Shown here one piece after another: positions 44,700 through 54,100 of a DNA stretch of 64,000 nt. Every line of letters begins with the position of its first letter. Position 1 is the stretch's first letter. The DNA is taken from NCBI GenBank assembly GCA_023404955.1, contig JAEXZY010000154.1:1-64000 (forward strand). Reading direction: 5' to 3'. The notes beneath the pieces are model-generated. The model made no database searches and was not told the origin of the DNA. It saw only the letters and a program-made list of their open reading frames with translations. The translations under genes were made by a program, and so were the position numbers. Source of the stretch: Actinomycetes bacterium. GTDB lineage: Bacteria; Actinomycetota; Actinomycetes; Mycobacteriales; Mycobacteriaceae.

Positions 44700-45919
44700 T
44701 TCCTGTCGAGATGCGCTGGCGCGCAGCACCGTTGACGCGTGCGGTGGCGACGTGCGCGGCCCTTGCGTTCGGTGCCGCGGTCGTGACCGGCCGGTGGGAG
44801 CTGATCGCCTTCGCCGCGCCGCTGATCGCGGTGCTCTGCTCGCTGGGCTGGCAGCGGCCCGTTCCCGGCGTGTCGGTGAGCAGAGATCCGCCACAGCATC
44901 GCTGCTTCGAGGACGAGCCTGTCCGCGTCACAGTCAGCGCTCACGCCGACGACGGCAGCGCCGTGGCCGTGACGGCCGGCGCCCCTGAACCGATGACGGT
45001 CGATGTCGACACTGCGCGCGGGGCATCGGTGGTGGCGACGGTGCAGGCGCCGCGCTGGGGCCGGTACCCCATCGAGGCGACCGTGCGTGCCGTCGGGCGC
45101 GGCGGGCTGCTCGAGGGCGTCGGTTGCGCGCCCGCCGCGCAGGTCTGCGTCTTCCCCGTCGCGCCGCCGCAGTCGACCGCGCTGCCCCGCACCGAACTGC
45201 TCGACCGGCTCGGCACCCACCTCACCCGGCACACCGGCCCCGGCGTCGAATACGCCGACATCCGGCCCTACGTGCCCGGCGATCAGCTCCGCACCGTCAA
45301 CTGGCCCGTCAGCGCCCGCCGCGGAGCCCTGCACATCACCGAACGGCTGACCGATCGAGCCGCCGACGTGGTGGTGCTCTTCGACACCTACCCGCAGCCG
45401 CCCGGGCCGGCGACCGTCGCGACCGAGCGGACCGCGCGCGGCGCTGCTCAGGTCGTCCAGAGCGCGCTGCGGTACGGAGACCGGGCCGGGCTCGTCGCGC
45501 TGGGCGGACGCACCACGCGCTGGCTGGGTGCTGACATCGGCGCCCGGCAGTTCTATCGCATCCTCGACACGATGCTGGGTGCCACCGGCAGCAGTTACGA
45601 GTCGGGGACCGGGACCCTCGCCCCGCGTCCTGCTCTGCCCGCCGGGGCGATCGTCGTCGCGTTCTCCACGATGCTCGACACGGAGTTCGCGCTGGCGCTG
45701 ATCGACCTGCGCCGCCGGGGTCACGCCGTGGTCGCGGTCGACGTGCTGCAGGGCTCTCCCCTCGACGGTGAGCTCGATCCGCTCGTCGACCGGGTGTGGG
45801 CGATGCAGCGTTCGTTCATGTACCGCGACATGGCGACCGTCGGAGTCGACATCGTGGCCTGGCCCGACGACGCCACACTCGACCAGGCGATGGCGCTGCT
45901 GCCCGAGCGCCGGCGATGA
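44696..45919 (+). CDS. DUF58 (VWA-like) membrane protein
   Basis: 407 residues from GTG 44696 (GTGA overlap). Two N-terminal helices (about 14-50), a beta-rich extracytoplasmic-like portion, then the DUF58 core motif EYADIRPYVPGDQLRTVNW near residues 182-200, followed by a VWA-like VVVLFDTYPQ strand. DUF58 proteins are MoxR partners with suggested roles in envelope assembly. ATGA overlap with the next gene. Confidence 0.88.
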   Translation: MIPVEMRWRAAPLTRAVATCAALAFGAAVVTGRWELIAFAAPLIAVLCSLGWQRPVPGVSVSRDPPQHRCFEDEPVRVTVSAHADDGSAVAVTAGAPEPMTVDVDTARGASVVATVQAPRWGRYPIEATVRAVGRGGLLEGVGCAPAAQVCVFPVAPPQSTALPRTELLDRLGTHLTRHTGPGVEYADIRPYVPGDQLRTVNWPVSARRGALHITERLTDRAADVVVLFDTYPQPPGPATVATERTARGAAQVVQSALRYGDRAGLVALGGRTTRWLGADIGARQFYRILDTMLGATGSSYESGTGTLAPRPALPAGAIVVAFSTMLDTEFALALIDLRRRGHAVVAVDVLQGSPLDGELDPLVDRVWAMQRSFMYRDMATVGVDIVAWPDDATLDQAMALLPERRR

Positions 45920-46329
45920 GCATGCCGAAGGTGTTGCTGCCGTTGGCCTTTGCCGCGGTGATGATCGCGGCCGCGGTCGGTGACGGCATAGGGTGGGCAC
46001 TGCTCGCGGCCGGGGCGGCCGCGGTCGCCGTCGGCGTGGCGATCTGGTGGCGCCCCGCCGCGACGGTCGCGGTCGCGGTGACCATCGCGACGATCGTGCT
46101 CGCCGACACCCCGCCGCTGGCCGCGGCGCTGTCGGGACTCGCGGCCACCGCCTACCTGGTCACCCGGCACGACGCAGTGACCGTGCCGACGATGGCCGCA
46201 GCGGTCGGATTCGCGACCGCCACAGCCCTCGTCATCGCGGTGCCCCTCGAACTACCGTGGCTACCCCTGGCCGCGCCTATGGTGCTGTTGGCCGGCTACC
46301 TGCTGGCGCTCAAGCCGTTCCTGCGCTAG
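45916..46329 (+). CDS. conserved small integral membrane protein, last gene of the MoxR operon
   Basis: 137 residues from ATG 45916. Almost entirely hydrophobic, with about five helices (for example LLPLAFAAVMIAAAVG, LLAAGAAAVAVGVAIWW, VAVAVTIATIVLADT, MAAAVGFATATALVIAVPL, PLAAPMVLLAGYLLAL). No motif recognised. Comparable in size and place to Rv3162c. The stop overlaps that of the convergent zmp1 in CTAG. Confidence 0.75.
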   Translation: MSMPKVLLPLAFAAVMIAAAVGDGIGWALLAAGAAAVAVGVAIWWRPAATVAVAVTIATIVLADTPPLAAALSGLAATAYLVTRHDAVTVPTMAAAVGFATATALVIAVPLELPWLPLAAPMVLLAGYLLALKPFLR

Positions 46330-48308
46330 TTCCAGATACGAACGCGCCGTTCGGGTTCCAGGTACAGCTCGTCGCTCTCGCTGACGTCGAACGCCTCGTA
46401 GAACGCATCCATGTTGCGCACCACGCCGTTGCAGCGGAACTCCGGCGGCGAGTGCGGATCGATGGCCAACCGCCGAATCGCCTCGGCCTCACGGGCTTTG
46501 GTGCGCCAGACCTGAGCCCAGCCGAAGAACACGCGCTGCTCCCCGGTCAGCCCGTCGATCACCGGCGCCGGCTTGTCTCCCAGCGACAGCCGGTAGGCCA
46601 GCAGCGCGATCGAGAGTCCGCCGAGATCGCCGATGTTCTCGCCGACGGTGAAGGCGCCGTTCACGTGATGCGACGGGTCGAGCCCGCGCGGGGTGAACGT
46701 CTCGTACTGCTCGATCAACGCCGTGGTGCGAGCACCGAATTCGGTGCGGTCCTCGTCGGTCCACCAGTCCACCAGGTTGCCGTCGCCGTCGTACTTGGCG
46801 CCCTGATCGTCGAAGCCGTGCCCGATCTCGTGGCCGATCACGGCGCCGATGCCGCCGTAGTTGGCGGCGTCATCGGCCTCGGCGTCGAAGAACGGCGGCT
46901 GCAGAATCGCTGCCGGGAACACGATCTCGTTCATGCCGGGGTTGTAGTACGCGTTGACGGTCTGCGGTGTCATGAACCACTCGTCGCGGTCCACCGGCCC
47001 GCCCAGCTTGGCCAGATCGCGGTCGTACTCCAGCTCGTAGCCGCGGCGGTAGTTGCCGTACAGGTCATCGCGGGCGATCACCAGCGACGAGTAGTCCCGC
47101 CACGTCGCCGGATAGCCGATCTTCGGGGTGAACTTGTCGAGCTTGGCCAACGCCTTCTCCCGCGTCTGCGGGGTCATCCACTCCAGCGTGTTGATCGACA
47201 CCCGGTAGGCCTCACGCAGATTGGCCACCAGCTCGTCCATCCGCGCCTTCGCCTGAGGCGGGAAGTACCGCTCGACGTAGAGCCGGCCCAGCGCATCGCC
47301 CATCAGCGCCTCGACCACCGAGACGCCACGCTTCCAGCGGTCGCGGATCTGCTCGGTGCCCGAGAGCAGCCGGCCGTAGAACGCGAAGTCCTCGGCGACG
47401 AGCTCGTCGGTCAGGAGCGAGGCCCGGGCGTGGATCAGCCGCCAGCGCAGCCACGTCTTCCACGTCTCGAGAGGCGCGCTCGACCACAGCGCGGCGAACG
47501 CGGTCAAGTAATCGGGCTGGCGCACAACCACTTCGGTGGCCCGCTCGGACCCGGCGCCGAGCGCCTCCAACCAGCCGGCCCAGTCGAAACCGGGCGCCTC
47601 GGCGGCGACGTCGGCCAGCGTGCGCAGGTTGTAGGTCAGGTCGGCGTCGCGGCGCTTGACCACGTCCCAGTGTGCGGCCGCGAGGCTGGTCTCCAGCTCG
47701 ACGATCGCCGACGCGCTGTCTGCGTGGTCTCCGCCGTAGACGAGGGCGAACATCGCGGCGATGTGCCGGGGGTAGGCGGCCAGGATCTCGGCGTGCTGCT
47801 CGTCGCGGTAGTAGGACTCGTCGGGCAGGCCGATACCGGACTGGGTCATGTGCAGCAGGTAGCGGGTCGAGTCCTTGGAGTCGGTGTCGACGTACACGCC
47901 CGTACCGCCGCCCACACCGGTGCGCTGCAGCTCACCGAGCACCCGCGCGAGAGCCTCCGGGCTGTCAGCGGCGTCGACGACGGCCAACTCCTCGAGCAGC
48001 GGGGCCAGCCCACGCTCGCGGATCGTCTGCTCGTCCATGAAGCTCGCGTAGAGATCACCGATGCGCTGCTGGTCGGTGCCCTCGGGCGCGTGAGCCTGGG
48101 CGGCCTCGGTGATCAGATCGCGGATCTGCTCCTCGGCGCGGTCGTAGAGGGTGCGGAAGGCACCGTCGGTGGCCCGGTCCGCCGGGATCTGATACTCGGC
48201 GAGCCAGCGGCCGTTGACGTGACCGAACAGATCGTCCTGCGGCCTCGCGTCGCCGTCGACGTACCGCAGATCGATACCGGACTTGAGGGATGTCGCTTCT
48301 ACCGTCAC
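46326..48308 (-). CDS. zmp1: M13 family zinc metalloprotease Zmp1
   Basis: 660 residues from GTG 48308, with AAGGATG upstream; Rv0198c Zmp1 is 663. Catalytic HExxH is HEIGH with its first His at residue 493; downstream ENIGDLGG supplies the third ligand. N-terminal pattern PQDDLFGHVNGRWLAEYQIPAD and the central NAYYNPGMNEIVFPAAILQPPFF are typical of neprilysin-like enzymes. Zmp1 of M. tuberculosis affects inflammasome and phagosome responses; in a saprophyte the role is probably peptide turnover (inference). C-terminal RVRIWN ends the enzyme in the usual way. Confidence 0.92.
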   Translation of the reverse strand: MTVEATSLKSGIDLRYVDGDARPQDDLFGHVNGRWLAEYQIPADRATDGAFRTLYDRAEEQIRDLITEAAQAHAPEGTDQQRIGDLYASFMDEQTIRERGLAPLLEELAVVDAADSPEALARVLGELQRTGVGGGTGVYVDTDSKDSTRYLLHMTQSGIGLPDESYYRDEQHAEILAAYPRHIAAMFALVYGGDHADSASAIVELETSLAAAHWDVVKRRDADLTYNLRTLADVAAEAPGFDWAGWLEALGAGSERATEVVVRQPDYLTAFAALWSSAPLETWKTWLRWRLIHARASLLTDELVAEDFAFYGRLLSGTEQIRDRWKRGVSVVEALMGDALGRLYVERYFPPQAKARMDELVANLREAYRVSINTLEWMTPQTREKALAKLDKFTPKIGYPATWRDYSSLVIARDDLYGNYRRGYELEYDRDLAKLGGPVDRDEWFMTPQTVNAYYNPGMNEIVFPAAILQPPFFDAEADDAANYGGIGAVIGHEIGHGFDDQGAKYDGDGNLVDWWTDEDRTEFGARTTALIEQYETFTPRGLDPSHHVNGAFTVGENIGDLGGLSIALLAYRLSLGDKPAPVIDGLTGEQRVFFGWAQVWRTKAREAEAIRRLAIDPHSPPEFRCNGVVRNMDAFYEAFDVSESDELYLEPERRVRIWN

Positions 48309-48335
48309 CCCGACATCCTTCCAGAACCACCCAGG

Positions 48336-48341
48336 TACCCT
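48336..48341 (+). promoter_or_regulatory. leaderless-type -10 box of omamA
   Basis: TACCCT followed by 7 nt and ATG 48349; selects this start. Confidence 0.45.
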
Positions 48342-48348
48342 CACCGGC

Positions 48349-48945
48349 ATGCCCGATGACCAGCCCGAATCCAGGACGGACGAGCAGGGCGCCCCGCAGC
48401 GCACCGTGACCGGGTACGGCATCGGCTCGGCCATCCTGGCCGTCGTCGCCGTCGCCGCCGTGGTGCTGTCGGTCATGATCTGGATCGGTCATCACGGCGA
48501 GACCGACGAGCGGGCGTACCGCACCCGGGTGCTGCAGGCTGCCGCCGAGTGGACCGGCGTGCTGATCAACATGACCGCCGACACCGTCGACACCGATCTC
48601 GCCACGTTGCACGACGGCACCGTTGGCCAGCTCAACGCCGACTTCGAGCAGACCGTCGAGCCGTACCGGAAGCTGGTGCGCACGCTGAAGGCGCGCACCA
48701 CAGGGCAGATCAACGCCGTCGCGCTGGAGGGCGTGTACCACGCACAGCCCGGTGCGCCGGCCGCGCCGCCGCCGCCCGAGCTGGCCGCGTTCGCCAGCCG
48801 CACCGACACGGTGCTCGTGGTCGCCACGTCGCTGAGCGAGAACGCCGGCACCGACCAGCCGCAGACCGTGCGGTGGACGCTGCGCCTCGACGTCTCCGAT
48901 GTGGACGGCAAGCTGCTGATCTCCCGGCTGGTGCCCATCCGATGA
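48349..48945 (+). CDS. omamA: orphaned Mce-associated membrane protein OmamA (Rv0199)
   Basis: 198 residues from ATG 48349. Short cytoplasmic tail, one membrane helix (about 25-50, IGSAILAVVAVAAVVLSVMIWIG), and an extracytoplasmic domain with the Mas pattern, ending VRWTLRLDVSDVDGKLLISRLVPIR. OmamA stabilises Mce complexes and supports cholesterol and fatty acid import in M. tuberculosis (known for Rv0199). It is coupled by ATGA to omamB and located downstream of divergent zmp1, the same arrangement as in H37Rv. Confidence 0.85.
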   Translation: MPDDQPESRTDEQGAPQRTVTGYGIGSAILAVVAVAAVVLSVMIWIGHHGETDERAYRTRVLQAAAEWTGVLINMTADTVDTDLATLHDGTVGQLNADFEQTVEPYRKLVRTLKARTTGQINAVALEGVYHAQPGAPAAPPPPELAAFASRTDTVLVVATSLSENAGTDQPQTVRWTLRLDVSDVDGKLLISRLVPIR

Positions 48946-49631
48946 GGAACCTGTTGCGCGTCCTCGTTTTCGATCTGCTCGCCCCGCTCGCCGCGGTGGC
49001 TGCGCTGGTCTACATCGGCATGGCGCTGGCTTGGCCGCTGTGGTGGGTGTCGGTGTGCTCGGTGCTGTGCCTGCTCGTGCTGCAGGGCGTCATCGTCAAC
49101 ATCGTGCTGGCCCGCCGCGACGCGGTGACCGTCGGCACCGACGACGACGGTCCGGGGCTGCGGCTGGCGGTGATCGGGACCGCTGCGGCTGCGGTGGTGG
49201 CGGCCGCGGTGATCGGTTACACGCAGTGGACAGTGCCCGACCGCACGCTGAACTCCGACAGCGTGGAGGTCACCGGCATCGCGAGCAGTGTCGCCGAGGC
49301 GTCGGCCACGTTCACCCCGCAGGACCCGACCGCCTCGATCGACCGGGCGACGCAGATGATGTCGCCGGAGAGCGCGGAGCGGTTCAAAGCCGACTTCGCC
49401 ACGGTCGCGAAGGATCTGGGCGGGCGCAACGTGTCAGCGCAGGCCAGCACGGTGTCGGCGGGCGTGGAAGCCATCGGCCCGGAAGCGGCCAGCGTGGCCG
49501 TCGTGCTGCGCGGCACGCAGAGCTCGCCGGGCAAGTCGACCGACAGTGCGGTGCTCGCGTTGCGGGTTTCGCTGGCCAAGACCGACGGCCGCTGGCTGGT
49601 CGAGGACGTCTCGCCGCTGCACTCCCGCTAG
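48942..49631 (+). CDS. omamB: orphaned Mce-associated membrane protein OmamB (Rv0200)
   Basis: 229 residues, the same length as Rv0200. Three hydrophobic segments: VFDLLAPLAAVAALVYIGMAL, LWWVSVCSVLCLLVLQGVIVNIVLA and AVIGTAAAAVVAAAVIGY, then the extracytoplasmic domain ending VSLAKTDGRWLVEDVSPLHSR. It works with OmamA in Mce complex function (inference from the H37Rv pair). ATGA coupling with omamA. Confidence 0.85.
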   Translation: MRNLLRVLVFDLLAPLAAVAALVYIGMALAWPLWWVSVCSVLCLLVLQGVIVNIVLARRDAVTVGTDDDGPGLRLAVIGTAAAAVVAAAVIGYTQWTVPDRTLNSDSVEVTGIASSVAEASATFTPQDPTASIDRATQMMSPESAERFKADFATVAKDLGGRNVSAQASTVSAGVEAIGPEAASVAVVLRGTQSSPGKSTDSAVLALRVSLAKTDGRWLVEDVSPLHSR

Positions 49632-49749
49632 GCCGCCGGAACCGCCGGAACCGCCAGCGAGAAGCCAGGGCTGTGGTCGCGGGCCGATCACGACCCGGAA
49701 TGATATTCCGCGGCGCGGCGCGGCGCGGCGAGTCGCGGGGCGATGGGCG

Positions 49750-50262
49750 TCAGTGGCGCTGGGTGCGCATCTTCGCGAAGCGCTCCGACAGCCGGCCCAT
49801 CCTGATCATCAACGACGCGGGCGGGCTGACGGTGCCGCCCAGATAGGCGGCGAAGTCCGCGGGCGCCACACCGATGCGCGAGGCGAACTCCTGCTCGCCC
49901 AGCCCCGAGCGGTCGAGCAGCAGGCGCACATGCCGGCCCACCTCGGCGCATTCGTTGGCCTCGAGATGCTCCCGGGTGCGGACCAGCACCTCCGCCATCG
50001 CCTTCGACACCCCGTAGGGCTCGGCGGTCTCGAGCACCTCTTCGACCTGACGGGCGGTGCGGCCGTAGGGGTCGCGCTTGATGGCCACCACGATGCGCTG
50101 CCACACGGCGAGATCGTCACGTTCGAGCGCGGCCCGGATCGCGGCCGTCGGCCAGAACTCGACCGGCCGCTCGTCGGGATGCGTGCCGGGATGCGTCCCG
50201 CGAGCGGGCCCCGGAGCCGCCCCGGGAAATTCTGGAGAACGCGGTTCCGACGACACAGTCAC
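49750..50262 (-). CDS. conserved protein with XRE-like C-terminal region (Rv0201c-like)
   Basis: 170 residues from GTG 50262, overlapping the mmpL11 stop. Rv0201c is 166. Two helical modules: AAIRAALERDDLAVWQRIVVAIKRDPYGRTARQVEEVLETAEPYGVSKAMAEVLVRT, and a helix-turn-helix-like segment HVRLLLDRSGLGEQEFASRIGVAPADFAAYLGGTVSPPASLMIRMGRL near the C-terminus. It is probably DNA-binding and transcribed with mmpL11. The regulated genes are unknown. Confidence 0.8.
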   Translation of the reverse strand: MTVSSEPRSPEFPGAAPGPARGTHPGTHPDERPVEFWPTAAIRAALERDDLAVWQRIVVAIKRDPYGRTARQVEEVLETAEPYGVSKAMAEVLVRTREHLEANECAEVGRHVRLLLDRSGLGEQEFASRIGVAPADFAAYLGGTVSPPASLMIRMGRLSERFAKMRTQRH

Positions 50263-53183
50263 CTCGCCTCCTCCAACATGGCCACCGCCACCGACAGGCA
50301 CCGCTGCCTGACTCCGGCCCACTCGGTCTCCGCGTCGGACCCCGGTACTGCGCCATCAGGCCCGTCGGAAGGCCGGGGATCGGCCAGGCGGCGCACCAGC
50401 TGGGTGGCCACCCAGTGCTCGCGCGCCGGTTGACCACAGTAGTACCGGTCCATGCCGGTCAGCACTTCCGCCGCGGTCTGCGTGTCCATCGAGGCGACGA
50501 GTTCGGCGAACTCCGAGAAGTCGCGGGAGCTGTTGCGCTCCATGATCAGGTAACTCTTGAGTCGCAGCGTCTCGGCGCCGGTGGGGATCTGCAGCCGGTC
50601 CCCGGTGGGCAGCAGCACGTTCGTGGTTTCCATCGGGTTGGTGCGCTCGAGAGGGGTGCGGCCGGCGTGCATGTCGGCGCTCATCGACCGCTCGACAGCC
50701 AGCGCGTCGAGCGCGACGTCGAGGCGGCCCCGCCACATCGTCACCGGATGCTTGGGCAGCTTGACCGCCACGGTCTTGCCGTGCGCCCGGTTGCTGATCG
50801 CCGCCGGTACCCGGCCCTCGGTGCGCAGCCGCCCCGGCACCAACTTGCCGCAGGGCTGACATCCGCTGAACGCCAGTGGATCGGCGACCGTAATGGCTTG
50901 TGGTGCAAGGGTTTTCAGCTTCGCCGCGGATTTGACGACGGTGCGCAGATCAGCGCCTGACGGCGCCAGCGCCGAGATGTCGTCGGGGATGATGATGAGA
51001 TCGCCGATGTCGGCCTTGGGTAGCGGCTTCTCGAAGTCCACCGACGGCAGCACCCGGTCCAGCCAGCGCGGCAGCCACCAGTTCCACTCGTCGAACATCG
51101 CCATCAGCGCCGGCACCAACACCAGCCGCACCACCGTCGCGTCCACCGCGATCGCGACCGCGCAGGCCACCCCGAGCTGAGCCACCAGCGGCATGCCGGC
51201 GAAGGCGAACCCGATGAACACCGCGATCATGATCAACGCGGCGCTGGTGATGGTGCGGGCGCTGGTCGACACGCCGTAGGCGACGGCGTCGCGAGTGTTG
51301 CCGGTCTGCAGGAACCGCTCACGAATCCGGGTGAGCAGAAAGATCTCGTAGTCCATCGACAGGCCGAAGGTCAGCGCGAGCACCAGCGGTGGGATCGTGC
51401 TGTCCAGCGACGAGAGCTGCTTGAACCCCAGCTCTTCCAGCCAGCCCCACTGGAAGACCACCACCAGGCTGCCGTATGCGGCGGCCACCGACAGCACGGT
51501 CATCACCACGCCCTTGAGCGCCAGGAACACCGAGCGGATCGAGACCAGCAGCATCACGAACGCGATCAGCGCCACGAACGCGAACACCGCCGGCTGAACC
51601 GCGGAGACCCGGTCGTCGAAGTCCTTGATCAGCGCCGTCGGCCCACCGACGGAGATCCGCGCGTTGTCGCCGGCGACGGTGGGCAACTGCTCGCGCATCC
51701 AGTCGACGGTCTCGCGCGCCCCCATGTCCTCCGGATCGACCGACAGCACGGCCGACAGCAGCGCGCTGCGGTAGTCGGTGCCGAACACCGCGGGCGACAC
51801 CGAGACGGTGTTGGGCGCCTGCGCCATCCGCTGCCGGATCGCGTCGAGCAGTGGCTGCTTCGCCGGCGCGGACGCCGCGTTGCCCTCAGGGAAGGTGACG
51901 AGCACGCGGACCGGGCCGAGCGCACCGGGCCCGAGCGCCTCGGCCGCGGCGTTGACCCCGCCGCGGATCTCGTGCGTCGGCTCGAACTGCCGCTGCATGC
52001 TGTTGCCGAGCGCCATCGAGAACGCCGGCGCGGCGAATGCCAGCAGCAGTGCCGCGGCGCCCAGCGCCGAGAGCCACGGCCGCCGCATCACCCAGCCGGT
52101 CCAGCGGGACCAGAATCGGGACTGCGTCGCCTCCACCCGACGCCCCCAGTGCAGGTACGACGAGCGGCGCGCGGCTCGGCGACCGAAGGTGGCCAGCACG
52201 GCGGGGGTCAGCGTCGTCGACGTCAGGACCGCGACCGCGACCGCGAGGATGGCGCCGGTGGCCATCGAGCGCAACACGGGCGTGTTGATCAGGTAGATAC
52301 CGGTGACCGACGCGATCACCGTGAGGCCCGACAGCACCACCGCCAGGCCGGACGTCGCCATCGCGGCGTCGGCGGCGTCCTCGGGTTCGCGGCCGGCGCG
52401 CAGTTCCTCGCGGAAACGCATCAGGATGAACAGCGAATAGTCGATGGCCACCGCGATGCCGAACATCGAGACCGTCGTGGTCACGAACACCGACATCGTG
52501 GTGTACATCGACAGCCAATAGACCAGGCCCATCGTGACGGCCACCGTGCACGCGCCCAGCAGCAGCGGCACTGCCGCGGCGGCGAACGATCCGAACACCG
52601 CCAGCAGCACGATCAGCACGATCGGCAGGTTCCACCGCTCGGCCTGGGCGATGTCGTGCTTGGTCGCCAGCGTCGCTGCCGCACCGAGCGCGCCCTGCCC
52701 GATGACGTAGAACCGCACCTTGCCGTTCTCGGTCTGGCCCGGGTCCTCGCCGTCGATGCCGACCTTCTGGCGCAGCTGCTTGGCGATGTCGACGGCGCCG
52801 GTGTTCTCGAACCCCAGCTGCAGCGTGATCACATACGGCCGGTCGGGCTGCGGGGGAGGCTGGCCCGGGTTGGGCATGACCGTGACGCTGGGCACCTCGG
52901 CGGCGATCTTCTCCAGGTACGACACCGCGGCGTTCATGTCGGCGAAGGAGGCGTCCGGTCGGGGAGCGGCGACCAGCGCGAGCGGGGATGCGCCCTGATC
53001 AGGGAACTGCGCCTCGAGTTGGCGTTGCACGTACAGCGACTGCGAGCCTTCGACCTCGAACCCGCCGCCGGTCAGGTTGCCCGACTGGTTCATCGCGAGG
53101 TAGATCGAGGGGACGAGGAGCAGCAGCCACACCGCGAAGACCGCCCAGCGGAATCTGCGCAGGTTGCTGCTCACGCGCATCAT
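50259..53183 (-). CDS. mmpL11: RND family transporter MmpL11
   Basis: 974 residues from ATG 53183; the frame extends another 57 residues but those do not resemble a transporter N-terminus. Twelve membrane helices in two halves; conserved Asp-Tyr pairs in FGIAVAIDYSLFILMRFREEL and FGLSMDYEIFLLTRIRERF. A cytoplasmic C-terminal tail of about 270 residues follows the last helix. MmpL11 exports long-chain storage lipids (mono-meromycolyl DAG and mycolate wax ester) in M. tuberculosis and is linked to haem acquisition. It is followed by Rv0201c-type gene and divergent from the haemophore genes, as in Rv0202c. Confidence 0.92.
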   Translation of the reverse strand: MMRVSSNLRRFRWAVFAVWLLLLVPSIYLAMNQSGNLTGGGFEVEGSQSLYVQRQLEAQFPDQGASPLALVAAPRPDASFADMNAAVSYLEKIAAEVPSVTVMPNPGQPPPQPDRPYVITLQLGFENTGAVDIAKQLRQKVGIDGEDPGQTENGKVRFYVIGQGALGAAATLATKHDIAQAERWNLPIVLIVLLAVFGSFAAAAVPLLLGACTVAVTMGLVYWLSMYTTMSVFVTTTVSMFGIAVAIDYSLFILMRFREELRAGREPEDAADAAMATSGLAVVLSGLTVIASVTGIYLINTPVLRSMATGAILAVAVAVLTSTTLTPAVLATFGRRAARRSSYLHWGRRVEATQSRFWSRWTGWVMRRPWLSALGAAALLLAFAAPAFSMALGNSMQRQFEPTHEIRGGVNAAAEALGPGALGPVRVLVTFPEGNAASAPAKQPLLDAIRQRMAQAPNTVSVSPAVFGTDYRSALLSAVLSVDPEDMGARETVDWMREQLPTVAGDNARISVGGPTALIKDFDDRVSAVQPAVFAFVALIAFVMLLVSIRSVFLALKGVVMTVLSVAAAYGSLVVVFQWGWLEELGFKQLSSLDSTIPPLVLALTFGLSMDYEIFLLTRIRERFLQTGNTRDAVAYGVSTSARTITSAALIMIAVFIGFAFAGMPLVAQLGVACAVAIAVDATVVRLVLVPALMAMFDEWNWWLPRWLDRVLPSVDFEKPLPKADIGDLIIIPDDISALAPSGADLRTVVKSAAKLKTLAPQAITVADPLAFSGCQPCGKLVPGRLRTEGRVPAAISNRAHGKTVAVKLPKHPVTMWRGRLDVALDALAVERSMSADMHAGRTPLERTNPMETTNVLLPTGDRLQIPTGAETLRLKSYLIMERNSSRDFSEFAELVASMDTQTAAEVLTGMDRYYCGQPAREHWVATQLVRRLADPRPSDGPDGAVPGSDAETEWAGVRQRCLSVAVAMLEEAR

Positions 53184-53461
53184 GAACTGCTGGATGGGAC
53201 GTCCCCACTTTCTCCCCGGCCTTTCGTAGCGAAAGGGTACCGCAGGTGGTTGCGAGCGGACCTGCGCCAACACTCCTGCCAGAGCTGCCTCATGCAGCTC
53301 TGACGCGGGTTCTGCCGGACCGCTCGATTGGGCATCGGGCGCCGGTGGTGGCACGATGACCTCGACGTGGGCCAGTCGATGTCCGTCGGTCGGGGATCTT
53401 TGCTGTTGACCGTAGGAAGGCGTGCGGCGTCACGAGGCGCCCGCAGCCGTGAGGAGTTCAT

Positions 53462-53974
53462 ATGTTCACGACCACCATGTTCAGCGTGCGGCGGGCCGCT
53501 GCCACCGCGGCTGCGGTGTCCGCGATCGGCGGCGTAGCGGTGCTGATGCTCGGCCCATCCGCGCCGGCGGGACAGGCTGCGCCCGATCCGTGCGCGGCCA
53601 GCGAGGTGGCCAAGACCGCAGGTGCGGTGGCCACCAACACGGGGACGTACCTCGAGACCCATCCGCAGACCAATCAGGCGCTGACGATGATCACCAAGCA
53701 GCAGGGTGGGGCCCAGTCGCTCGTCGCGCTCAAGTCCTATCTCGACGCCAATCCGCTCGTGCAGGCGGATCTGCAGCGTCTGCAGCAGCCGCTGCAATCC
53801 TTGGGGGCCCGGTGTCAGCTGCCGGTGACGTTGCCACAGGTGCTCGGCCTGGTGCAGGCGGCATCTCCTGCGGCTGCGGCGGCGGCTCCCGTGGCGGCCC
53901 CCGCCGTCCAGAGCATGGGCGCCGGTGCCGCCGAAGCCGCGCCCGGTGACGCCCCCACGCCTCCGCTGCGATGA
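53462..53974 (+). CDS. Rv0203-type secreted haem-binding protein, copy 1
   Basis: 170 residues with a GAGGAG ribosome site. A signal peptide (about 1-40, ending AGQAAP) precedes the haemophore domain: two Cys (CAASEVAK and RCQLP), tyrosine/histidine pair Y-x3-H in NTGTYLETHPQTNQALTMI and a long helix SLVALKSYLDANPLVQADLQRLQQPL. Tyr59/His63-type haem ligation is known for Rv0203. A Pro/Ala-rich tail of about 45 residues follows. Supplies haem, probably with MmpL11 and MmpL3. Confidence 0.85.
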   Translation: MFTTTMFSVRRAAATAAAVSAIGGVAVLMLGPSAPAGQAAPDPCAASEVAKTAGAVATNTGTYLETHPQTNQALTMITKQQGGAQSLVALKSYLDANPLVQADLQRLQQPLQSLGARCQLPVTLPQVLGLVQAASPAAAAAAPVAAPAVQSMGAGAAEAAPGDAPTPPLR

Positions 53975-54100
53975 GGACTTTTCTCACCAACCGTTAATTG
54001 CTCGGCAGGAAAGTCGGCTACCGGTCTGCTTAGCTTCCTAGGATGGTCGACAGACCGGCCCGACAGGAGCCGGCTCTCACCTAACGCTGAAGGAGACTTC

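Noticed and set aside
45993..48359. 788-codon open frame on the plus strand opposite zmp1
   Set aside because: It is antisense to a clear metalloprotease with HEIGH and ENIGD motifs. The translation has no recognisable domain and is a by-product of high GC.
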